Assembly: GCA_020350865.1 (NCBI GenBank)
Contig: CP070726.1
Location: 91,024-97,167 of the forward strand
Origin: Thermoplasmata archaeon
Lineage (GTDB): Archaea; Thermoplasmatota; Thermoplasmata; GCA-020350865
Reading direction: 5' to 3'
DNA length: 6,144 nucleotides
The notes under the pieces: generated by a model
Database searches by the model: none
Seen by the model: only the letters and a program-made list of their open reading frames with translations
Told to the model about the DNA's origin: nothing
Shown: one piece after another, positions 1 to 6,045 of the stretch
How positions within the stretch are numbered: the first letter of the stretch is position 1
How the letters are laid out: each line of letters opens with the position of its first letter
Position numbers and translations under genes: made by a program

Positions 1-2257
1 CCTCGAACCATGCATCCGAATCATCAAGGACCCAGTCATACCACACGTCTTCACGGGGCTCCACCCTTGTGGTATATTCGACCATCCTGAATTCCGGTGC
101 CCTGACCCATGCGTCTATCTCATGATCCCCCGGAAGCCTGAACTCATAGTATCCTGCACCGTCTGTTTTATTGGTCACGATCGTGTCGCCGTACTCCACA
201 TAGACGGTGGCACCCTGTATTGGAATACCGCCGGTATCGTTCACAAAACCGTGAAGAAGTGTCCTTTTTTCACGGGGATACAGGCTGATGTTGAGCCATC
301 TGGTCTCCCCCGGTTTTAAGCGGAACTGCATCCGGTTCGGATCATCGGACATGCCTGGGTACTTGAAACCGTTGGACCAGGCATCCGTTGAGATTCTAAC
401 GAAGCCCGCCGGAACATCAGCTCGGAACCAACCCTTTGCATCCGTCTCCGCATCCTCGGACCACTGCATATCCTGCTCACTGAGCGAAATCCGGGTCCGG
501 GCGATAGGCTGTCCCGAATAGATATCGGTGAATCTCACTATGATTTTTGCATCATATGACACTTTCTTTATAGATTCATTCTGCCAGAAGAGCCCGTCAC
601 TTGGCAGTTCCACAACCCCTGTGGCGTATTCGTGATCATCTGCAATGGCGTAGTAGCTGCTACTGCCCGTTGGGACCATACGCTGATAGAATCCGGTGTA
701 GTCTGTAACTGCTGTGGAGCTTTCCCAGCCAAAGCCATCGTAGTCAAAGCTCATGTACCCGCCCGAAACTGGTTCACCCAGTAAATCGTTGATATAACCC
801 CTCACCTCAGAGCTCCAGTCCAGATGCGAGATGGTGATGTTCAACTCTGTGGTCTCAAATGCCGTGGTGTTGGCCCGCAAGAATGCGGTTTTGAAGCCGT
901 CCTTTAAGGCCTGAACCTTTAGTGGTGCGGCTGGCACCGATATGTTGTAGTAACCGGATAGATCGGTTTGGTCCTCGTAAAGCCTCCATCCGAAGTTCGC
1001 CACAACCCGCACATCGGGCTCACCGGTTCCATTTAACTTTACGTACCCATCGAGAAAACTGGACAGTTTCGGATCGATGATCGTGAGATTGAGCGGATAG
1101 GTGCTTCCCTCAGCCACGTTCACCGTCACCCTGCTGGATTCGTATCCCTGAGACCATATGGAGAATGTCAGCTCCCCAGGTATCACCTGGAAATCGTACC
1201 AACCTGTGTTGTCCGTGGTATCGATTCCAAACCATGTGCGGTTTTGATTCTCCGCAAATATCTGAGTATTACCCACAGTTGTGCCGTTATCGTAGTACTT
1301 AACGTACCCCTGCACTGTTGCCGATGATGCGGGGAGCTTGGACAGTGAGAAGTTCTGCCACGTAACCTGGCTGTTTGTCATAAGGACTGTCAGGGTCTGC
1401 CTGAAGTGATTGCCCTCCTGAACCGCCGCCTGCCAGACACCTCTTGTGAGGTTGAGCTCGAAGTAGCCTGTTGTGAGGTTAACAGAGGGATTGTATTCAA
1501 TGGAGCCGAAATCATCCAACCTGTACACCTGAACAGATGCTGATCCCACCGGCCCTGATGCATTTTTGACGTAACCACTGAGCGTGCAGTTTATAGGCTC
1601 CATTGGAAAATCCACGGTGAGGTTCTCACCCCACTTAATATCGATAAATTTGCGATTGGTTTCGTACCCATCCTTTTGAACCTGCATCACATAGGTCTCG
1701 TTTGCCTGCAGCGTCATCCAATAGTAGCCGGTGGCATTCGAGCTGGAAATATTGATATAATTGTTGCTTATGGCCGCAACACCCAAAAAGGGCAGGGGGA
1801 CCCTGGTTACGGCGTCGTAGATCGTTCCATGCACATACGATCCCTTTTCAGTGGCTCTGTCCAGTAGAATATTTACGGTTTGATTGCTCCAAGGCTCCAA
1901 CCTTATACCCGTCGAATTGACCAGATAATCATCATGGAAGGCACTGATAAAAAAGTCGCTACCCCCAAAGTCTGTATAGATGCTGACATTGTAGTATCCA
2001 GCAGCATCGGTTGTCGTGCTGTTGGTCCTGCCGTTATAGATATTTTGGAGGATGATGGAGGCGTATGCAATAGGCAGGCCCGATTTGCTGTCTATTACGT
2101 ACCCGTCCACAAAGACATTCTCAGACTGGGCAGCAGCACTCCAGTCCAAGACCGAAAATGTGGATAACAAGATGATCGATACCAGCCACAGCTTGACAAC
2201 AATCTTTCTTCTTTTCAAGAAGCCCCGAGTAAATGGAGAGACCATACGCTCACCCAT
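1..2257 (-). CDS. Secreted protein with eight carboxypeptidase-regulatory-like (Ig-fold) repeats, C-terminus missing
   Basis: I translated this frame codon by codon; it stays open from the ATG at 2257 to the window edge (752 codons, partial). Residues 13-43 look like a Sec signal peptide: basic KRRK at 15-18, a hydrophobic stretch from about 23 to 37, and a likely cleavage near the alanines at 41-43. Eight modules of about 88 residues follow. Most open with a G-[YFT]-[VI] strand (G52, G144, G228, G317, G404, G487, G670) and all carry a G-[YWF]-[YF] turn (G87, G177, G264, G352, G435, G522, G609, G702). This is the pattern of the CarboxypepD_reg/prealbumin-like beta-sandwich. About 24 N-X-S/T sequons suggest a heavily glycosylated exported protein. 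These modules usually act as spacers or in binding on cell-surface proteins. No catalytic domain is visible; one could lie in the missing C-terminal part. ATG 2245 is an alternative start. Function is unknown; adhesin or S-layer-associated protein is inference. Confidence 0.9.
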   Translation of the reverse strand, partial: MGERMVSPFTRGFLKRRKIVVKLWLVSIILLSTFSVLDWSAAAQSENVFVDGYVIDSKSGLPIAYASIILQNIYNGRTNSTTTDAAGYYNVSIYTDFGGSDFFISAFHDDYLVNSTGIRLEPWSNQTVNILLDRATEKGSYVHGTIYDAVTRVPLPFLGVAAISNNYINISSSNATGYYWMTLQANETYVMQVQKDGYETNRKFIDIKWGENLTVDFPMEPINCTLSGYVKNASGPVGSASVQVYRLDDFGSIEYNPSVNLTTGYFELNLTRGVWQAAVQEGNHFRQTLTVLMTNSQVTWQNFSLSKLPASSATVQGYVKYYDNGTTVGNTQIFAENQNRTWFGIDTTDNTGWYDFQVIPGELTFSIWSQGYESSRVTVNVAEGSTYPLNLTIIDPKLSSFLDGYVKLNGTGEPDVRVVANFGWRLYEDQTDLSGYYNISVPAAPLKVQALKDGFKTAFLRANTTAFETTELNITISHLDWSSEVRGYINDLLGEPVSGGYMSFDYDGFGWESSTAVTDYTGFYQRMVPTGSSSYYAIADDHEYATGVVELPSDGLFWQNESIKKVSYDAKIIVRFTDIYSGQPIARTRISLSEQDMQWSEDAETDAKGWFRADVPAGFVRISTDAWSNGFKYPGMSDDPNRMQFRLKPGETRWLNISLYPREKRTLLHGFVNDTGGIPIQGATVYVEYGDTIVTNKTDGAGYYEFRLPGDHEIDAWVRAPEFRMVEYTTRVEPREDVWYDWVLDDSDAWFE
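2250..2254 (-). promoter_or_regulatory. Possible ribosome binding site GGTGA favouring the internal start at 2245
   Basis: On the minus strand GGTGA, complementary to the archaeal 16S rRNA 3' end, sits 4 nt before the second ATG (2245). Nothing like a Shine-Dalgarno precedes the first ATG (2257). The protein may therefore start four codons later than annotated, unless a near-leaderless message uses ATG 2257. The signal peptide is intact either way. Confidence 0.3.
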
Positions 2258-2285
2258 GTAACGGAGGAAAATGGCCAATATATAA

Positions 2286-2293
2286 TATTTAAG
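2286..2293 (-). promoter_or_regulatory. TATA box of the repeat-protein gene
   Basis: Read on the minus strand, the box is CTTAAATA, close to the archaeal TTTAWATA consensus, and lies in an AT-rich tract. With the usual 24-27 bp spacing, transcription would begin around 2264. That leaves a leader of about 7 nt to ATG 2257 or about 19 nt to ATG 2245. Prediction from sequence only. Confidence 0.5.
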
Positions 2294-2295
2294 AG

Positions 2296-2306
2296 TACAT
2301 TATGTA
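2296..2306. promoter_or_regulatory. Perfect inverted repeat TACAT-T-ATGTA in the divergent promoter region
   Basis: An 11-bp palindrome with 5-bp arms and a one-base centre. It lies immediately upstream of the minus-strand TATA box, where an archaeal regulator could affect TFB/TBP binding, and about 70 bp upstream of the hjc TATA box. It is AT-rich, so chance occurrence is possible. Candidate operator only. Confidence 0.25.
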
Positions 2307-2373
2307 TATTGATAATAAGGGACTGAAGATGATTCTATGAAGGTCCTTATCAGGTCTTTCTCCCTTCCAGAAC

Positions 2374-2381
2374 TCTTATAG
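2374..2381 (+). promoter_or_regulatory. TATA box of hjc, leaderless transcript predicted
   Basis: TCTTATAG lies with its centre about 27 bp before the hjc ATG at 2405, so transcription should start at or next to the A of the start codon. No Shine-Dalgarno is visible in the bases before the ATG, which agrees with a leaderless message. Confidence 0.45.
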
Positions 2382-2404
2382 ACCGAGAAAACCATTCGGG
2401 TCCC

Positions 2405-2935
2405 ATGCCAAAGGCAAGAAATTACGAACGGGAGCTCAAGGGTATTCTGCAGGGTGATTTGGACACAATAAAGAGGGTAACCAGGACATGCTCTCCTGAG
2501 GAAAAGGAAAACTATCAGAAAATAATGGACACGCCATTTCTTCTTGTCAGATCTGCTGGCTCCTTAGGGGTGGACCTCGTTGCCATGAGCGGTGATATCT
2601 CATTTCCCATTGAAGTCAAATCCTCGGTCAATATGAGGATAAGAATGAGCAAGTCTGCCCAACTTAAGGAACAGACCGCAAAGTTCGAGAAGGTATGCAG
2701 AAAAGCGGGATTGTTTCCAATTTACGCTTATAGATTGAAGAAGGTGAGGGGGGATTCCTGGCGGCTTTTCAAAATAAAGATCGATGAGCACAAGATGTTC
2801 GGAAGGTTGAAAAGAATATACGATAAACTGCCCGAAGCGGAAAGATCACGGGACGGATATGTGATTTTAAAATGGGATGATGGTATGCCGTTGAACAGAT
2901 TCATTGAGTATATACATCACCTGAGAAGCAAATAG
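2405..2935 (+). CDS. hjc: Holliday junction resolvase Hjc, archaeal type
   Basis: A 176-residue structure-specific endonuclease expected to cut four-way DNA junctions symmetrically as a homodimer during recombination and repair. The family motifs appear in order: the ERELK helix (E8, R9), VRSAGS at 48-53 followed by the metal-binding D57 in GVDLVA, and the IEVKSS strand with E70 and K72, making the PD-(D/E)XK nuclease core. Residues 88-110 and WRLFKI (119-124) match the rest of the fold. Compared with the roughly 123-residue Pyrococcus furiosus Hjc (from memory), it carries about 25 extra residues between the first helix and VRSAGS and about 20 more around 128-149; all catalytic positions are kept. 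The ATG is favoured because a TATA box lies 27 bp upstream and the ERE motif begins seven residues in. It is monocistronic: the upstream gene diverges and the next plus-strand gene begins 373 bp later. Identification is firm; substrate preference is not visible. Confidence 0.93.
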   Translation: MPKARNYERELKGILQGDLDTIKRVTRTCSPEEKENYQKIMDTPFLLVRSAGSLGVDLVAMSGDISFPIEVKSSVNMRIRMSKSAQLKEQTAKFEKVCRKAGLFPIYAYRLKKVRGDSWRLFKIKIDEHKMFGRLKRIYDKLPEAERSRDGYVILKWDDGMPLNRFIEYIHHLRSK

Positions 2936-3017
2936 TATGACAGGTATGAATAGTACCACCATTTGATCTAATAACTATTGGCCAGCTTGGTTGGGACACC
3001 CACTTTGGAACGTAAAA

Positions 3018-3070
3018 AGTGTTTTCAGCACTCATAGGGTTCTTCACGGTGTGAACTCAGCTTCCCTGAG
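3018..3070 (+). repeat. Three consecutive short inverted repeats (possible structured RNA or hjc 3' end)
   Basis: Three hairpin-forming units lie in a row: AGTG/CACT with a 7-nt loop (3018-3032), TTCAC/GTGAA with a 3-nt loop (3043-3055), and CTCAG/CTGAG with a 5-nt loop (3056-3070). The last two abut with no spacer and could stack coaxially. All arms pair perfectly but are short. They begin 82 bp after the hjc stop and are followed by only a short TTTT, so they are not a standard terminator. Confidence 0.35.
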
Positions 3071-3240
3071 CATTTTCATCATCAAACACACGTTTATAAT
3101 GATATTCCAATTACTTAAATCTAATCGAAGAGTCTATGTAAAAGGAGGAGCAAAGGTTTGTGAGCCCAACTACCAATATCGCAACCGTGTGGAGGAGAAC
3201 GCTCTTGCCCGGTTAATTTTAATGATAATTATAAGGGAAA

Positions 3241-3248
3241 AAATATAT
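3241..3248 (+). promoter_or_regulatory. Probable TATA box of the coiled-coil gene
   Basis: AAATATAT, preceded by a purine stretch (AAGGGAAAAA) that could act as a BRE. Spacing predicts a start near 3271 and a leader of about 38 nt that includes the Shine-Dalgarno at 3297. A second TATA-like sequence at 3093-3100 could give a much longer leader. Confidence 0.4.
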
Positions 3249-3296
3249 TGTGTATAGTGCTTTACTGTGTCATATTTGTTGCACTTATATCAACAC

Positions 3297-3305
3297 GGAG
3301 GTTGA
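3297..3305 (+). promoter_or_regulatory. Strong ribosome binding site fixing the GTG start at 3309
   Basis: GGAGGTTGA matches the complement of the archaeal 16S rRNA 3' end at nearly every position. The GGAGGT core is 6 nt from the GTG at 3309. This settles the start codon: no ATG lies in frame near this point, and the first residues (GLPGGK) begin the globular domain directly. Confidence 0.8.
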
Positions 3306-3308
3306 TAA

Positions 3309-5711
3309 GTGGGTTTACCTGGCGGGAAGATCATCGACAGCGTTCCATCAGGGGAGCAGGCTCTCGCCCAGCTTTTGGACAGGTTGGCAGATGAAGGATT
3401 CGATGGCGATATCAAAACCTCTTCACTGGAAGAGGATGATCCCTTCGAAGGATTCCTCCTTTTAAAAGACGGTGGCGCTGTGTTGGGGCTGCACTTCGGT
3501 TCTGAAGAGCTCAGAGGCGAGGCGGCATTAAGACGGTTTATCGCAGATACCCTCAAGGACAATTATGTCATCGATATAGGTTCATACGACTACTCCTCCT
3601 CATCCATCCGGGTGGACCATCTGATCAAACGATACCCGGACGCCAGAATCGATATGAAGACCATGGATTTAAAGGAGGAGATTGCAGCCATTCACGAAGA
3701 GGAAAGGAAACGGAGGATGGGTGAACTAGAGGAAGAGAAAAGGGCGCTGCAGCTCAGCGCCGACAGAACAGCCAGGGAGGGTGCTTTGATGAAGAAGGAA
3801 CAGGAGCTGGAAAAGGAATTGGAACTCCGCAAGGAGAGGGAAAGGGCCCTTAAAAGGATTCAGGAGGAGCTGGACACGGTCAAGCATGGCAGCATGGCCC
3901 TAATCAAGCACTACACGGGAAAAGAGGGCGAGGGAAAACTGACAGAGGAGGACGCCCTGAAACTGGCAGAAAGGAAAATCGAGGAGATGAAGATCGCAAA
4001 GGAAAAGGAGAGGCTCAAGGAAGAGGAGGCCCTCCTTGCAGAAAAGGAGAAGACAATGGCACAGAGGGAATCAGAGCTCTCAAAAAGAGAGGACCTGCTT
4101 TCACGGGAAGCAAGGGAACTGGAGCGGGACAAGGAGGCACTTCTGCGGGAGAGGGCCGAGCTAGATCGGGTATGGAAGGACCTGGGAGGGGAGACAGAGC
4201 GCCTCAAGAGGCAGAAGGAGGATATCGAATCCCGGCTCTCAGAGCAGATGGACAAGGAGAAGAGGCTCATTGAGAAGGAGGAAGCTCTGAGGGCCCGGGA
4301 AAAGGAGCTGGATGAGGAGAAAAAGGCACTTTTAAAGCAATCCAGGGAGGCCATGAAGGCAGAGGAGGGGCTGTCAGAAAGAATGGATCTCATTAACCTA
4401 TCCGAGGAAAAACTGGGCAAGTTCAAGGAGGAAATCGAGGAGAAACGAAACGATCTCAAAAAGGAGGCGAAGCTGCGGAAAAAGGAAGAGGATAAGCTCA
4501 AACGCCTGCGCCGGGAGATCGAGAATAGAGAGGATGACATAAGCGCAGCAAAAACTGAGCTCAACAGGATAAGAGAAGAGCTGAACATCAAGGGCCAGAG
4601 GGTGGAGTTTGACTCTGAGCAACTGGAGAAGGAGAAATCGGCATTTGTCGAAGAAAGGGAAGCTGTAAAGGCCCTGGAAAAGACGGTGAATTCCAAGGAA
4701 AAGAAGCTCAGCACCCTTGAAAAGGAGCTCCAGGAGAAGGAGAAGAAGCTGAAGAAGCTCGAAAAACAGCTCAAGGAGGACAAAAAGAAGCTCAAGGCCA
4801 AGGAATCATCCATTTCGAAATCATCCAAGGGCCTAAAGGCTCAGAAAGGCGAGCTGAGCGACCTTGTGGATAGCATCGAGAAGCAGAAAAGGGAGCTGGA
4901 GGAGAAAGAGAAGGAGCTGCAAAGCTTGAATGATGCCCTGGATAAACGGCAAAAGGACCTTGAAACAAGGGAACGCGATGTTGAAGAGAGGGAAGGTGTT
5001 TTGGAATCACTGGAAAGCGAGACCGAAGAGGATTTGGAGGAGATGAAAAGCGACATCGAAAAAGAGGAAAGGAAACTGAAGGCTCTTGAAGATTCACTTG
5101 AAAGAAAGGAGAAGCAGCTTGCCAAGGAAAAGGAAGAACTGGTCCTCCTTGAAACCGAGATGGTGGGAAAGAGCAAAGAGATCAAGGCCCTTGAAAAGAA
5201 GGTCAAAGAAAGGGAAAAGGAGCTTGGAAAGCAGGAGAAGAACCTGCAGACCAGGGAAAATGAGCTGAAATCCGAAAGAAAGTCCCTGGAAAAGGAGCAC
5301 AAAGATCTCGAGAAGACCAAGAAGAAGCATGATGATGAATTGAAATCGAAAGAAGAAGGGGTTAGTGACATGAGAGCACAGCTTGCCGAGGAGGAGAATG
5401 CCATCAAGGCCAAGGAGATACTGCTGCTCGATAGGGAAAAGGCATTAAACGACGAATTCAAAGGGTTGGAAGAGGAGAGAAAAGAGCTAGAGTCCTTCGG
5501 AGACAGTCTGAAAGATAAAGAACGGGAGCTGAAAGAAACCGAAAAGGAACTTACGAAAGCGGAGAAGGAGTTGGAAAAGGCAGAAAGAGAACTGATGAAA
5601 AATGAGGAAACACTGAGGCGTAGGGAGAAGGACATCGAAGACAGAGAGAAGCAATTCGCCAAAAAGGGCTCAGAACTGGCAAAAATCCGCGAAACTCTCA
5701 AGAAAATCTAA
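3309..5711 (+). CDS. Long coiled-coil protein with a small N-terminal globular domain
   Basis: An 800-residue protein of unknown function; I do not recognise a named gene. Residues 1-112 form a compact domain with a hydrophobic FLLLKDGGAVLGLHF strand pair (49-63) and GEAALRRFI (70-78). The layout resembles DUF2226/DUF4388-type archaeal and bacterial domains (inference from pattern, not an alignment). From about 118 to the end it is Lys/Glu/Leu-rich, with no proline after P110, no cysteine and a single tryptophan (W289). A first helix (about 118-193) is broken by a Gly-rich stretch at 204-209. The main coil then runs to the C-terminus with a hydrophobic residue every seventh position (236-565, 576-667, 678-797). 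No signal peptide, membrane segment, Walker A motif or ABC signature is seen, so it is not SMC or Rad50 despite the coil. A cytoplasmic rod, scaffold or tether is inferred; at 0.15 nm per residue the main coil would span roughly 80 nm. It is transcribed alone from its own promoter, with a GTG start set by a strong ribosome binding site. Confidence 0.88.
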   Translation: MGLPGGKIIDSVPSGEQALAQLLDRLADEGFDGDIKTSSLEEDDPFEGFLLLKDGGAVLGLHFGSEELRGEAALRRFIADTLKDNYVIDIGSYDYSSSSIRVDHLIKRYPDARIDMKTMDLKEEIAAIHEEERKRRMGELEEEKRALQLSADRTAREGALMKKEQELEKELELRKERERALKRIQEELDTVKHGSMALIKHYTGKEGEGKLTEEDALKLAERKIEEMKIAKEKERLKEEEALLAEKEKTMAQRESELSKREDLLSREARELERDKEALLRERAELDRVWKDLGGETERLKRQKEDIESRLSEQMDKEKRLIEKEEALRAREKELDEEKKALLKQSREAMKAEEGLSERMDLINLSEEKLGKFKEEIEEKRNDLKKEAKLRKKEEDKLKRLRREIENREDDISAAKTELNRIREELNIKGQRVEFDSEQLEKEKSAFVEEREAVKALEKTVNSKEKKLSTLEKELQEKEKKLKKLEKQLKEDKKKLKAKESSISKSSKGLKAQKGELSDLVDSIEKQKRELEEKEKELQSLNDALDKRQKDLETRERDVEEREGVLESLESETEEDLEEMKSDIEKEERKLKALEDSLERKEKQLAKEKEELVLLETEMVGKSKEIKALEKKVKEREKELGKQEKNLQTRENELKSERKSLEKEHKDLEKTKKKHDDELKSKEEGVSDMRAQLAEEENAIKAKEILLLDREKALNDEFKGLEEERKELESFGDSLKDKERELKETEKELTKAEKELEKAERELMKNEETLRRREKDIEDREKQFAKKGSELAKIRETLKKI

Positions 5712-5741
5712 TTATGGTGCGATTCGTAACATAAACTGGAG

Positions 5742-5768
5742 CAGCGGTATCGTTGGCATCATTTTTTT
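5742..5768 (+). terminator. Hairpin plus T-run terminator of the coiled-coil gene
   Basis: A CAGCG/CGTTG stem (one G-U pair) with a GTAT loop at 5742-5755 is followed six bases later by seven Ts (5762-5768), 30-57 bp past the stop codon. In archaea the T-run alone can release polymerase, so this is a plausible end for the transcript. The stem is short and may be incidental. Confidence 0.45.
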
Positions 5769-6015
5769 CCACTTTCCTGTAAAAGTTACAATGTCAATGA
5801 TTTCTTGTTAATCTGCATGTCCCAATTATTTTTACCTTAACTGGCTCTTCCATATATGGTTCGATATGTAACCAAAACGTCTGACAGCGAGTGCTATAAA
5901 TCTATGGTGCAAGCAGTAAACGACGGGATAGTAACCCCTTATCTGCCCTAAGAATTTCAAAACAGTAAGGTTCACAGGTTGTTAAGGGACGAGAAATAGG
6001 CAAAATAAAGGACCA

Positions 6016-6045
6016 TACATTATTTATATTTGTTTATCAATAACA
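6016..6045. promoter_or_regulatory. AT-rich promoter-like block resembling the hjc divergent region
   Basis: TACATTATTTATATT at 6016-6030 differs at one of 15 positions from 2296-2310 and contains a TTTATATT box. It is followed by TTAT-CA-ATAA (6034-6043), whose reverse complement nearly recurs at 2307-2315. It probably drives a gene or RNA starting near or beyond the window edge. Confidence 0.3.

Larger units (their letters stand above)
2936..3308. other. Intergenic region between hjc and the coiled-coil gene, no convincing gene
   Basis: This 373-bp stretch holds three consecutive inverted repeats (3018-3070), TATA-like sequences at 3093-3100 (TTTATAAT) and 3241-3248 (AAATATAT), a purine-rich AAAGGAGGAG at 3141-3150 in front of an 18-codon GTG reading frame, and the promoter and ribosome binding site of the downstream gene. 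A TTG-started frame across 2991-3257 lacks a ribosome binding site and does not look like protein. No tRNA or T-run terminator was recognised. Confidence 0.6.

Noticed and set aside
122..2261. Short plus-strand frames over the repeat-protein gene (for example 122-319, 1880-2167, 2052-2261)
   Set aside because: They are shadows of the 752-codon minus-strand frame, which shows a signal peptide and eight regular modules. The plus-strand products have no recognisable motif.
2991..3257. TTG-started 88-codon plus-strand frame
   Set aside because: It has no Shine-Dalgarno before the TTG, spans hairpins and TATA-like boxes, and its composition is unlike the neighbouring proteins.
3911..5701. Long minus-strand frames (305 codons at 3911-4828 and 286 at 4841-5701, plus smaller ones)
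   Set aside because: Their Ser/Phe/Leu-only composition is what results from reading AAG/GAG/GAA-rich coiled-coil codons backwards. The plus-strand gene has a strong ribosome binding site and a perfect heptad pattern.
3309..5711. SMC, Rad50 or another ATPase-type coiled-coil protein
   Set aside because: There is no Walker A, Walker B or signature motif at either end and no central hinge domain. The N-terminal PGGK is not a P-loop.
5794..5853. Minus-strand 19-codon frame beginning MEEPVKVKIIG
   Set aside because: It looks somewhat protein-like but is very short, has no ribosome binding site and runs towards the terminator. Chance is the simpler explanation.
5857..5874. GGTTCGAT-like sequence with a TGGTT/AACCA stem, suggestive of a tRNA T-arm
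   Set aside because: No acceptor stem, anticodon arm or D-arm can be fitted around it, and the loop is too irregular.
5904..5951. Plus-strand 15-codon ATG frame after the CTATAAAT box
   Set aside because: The box is only a few bases before the ATG, so the ATG would lie upstream of the expected transcript start. There is no ribosome binding site.
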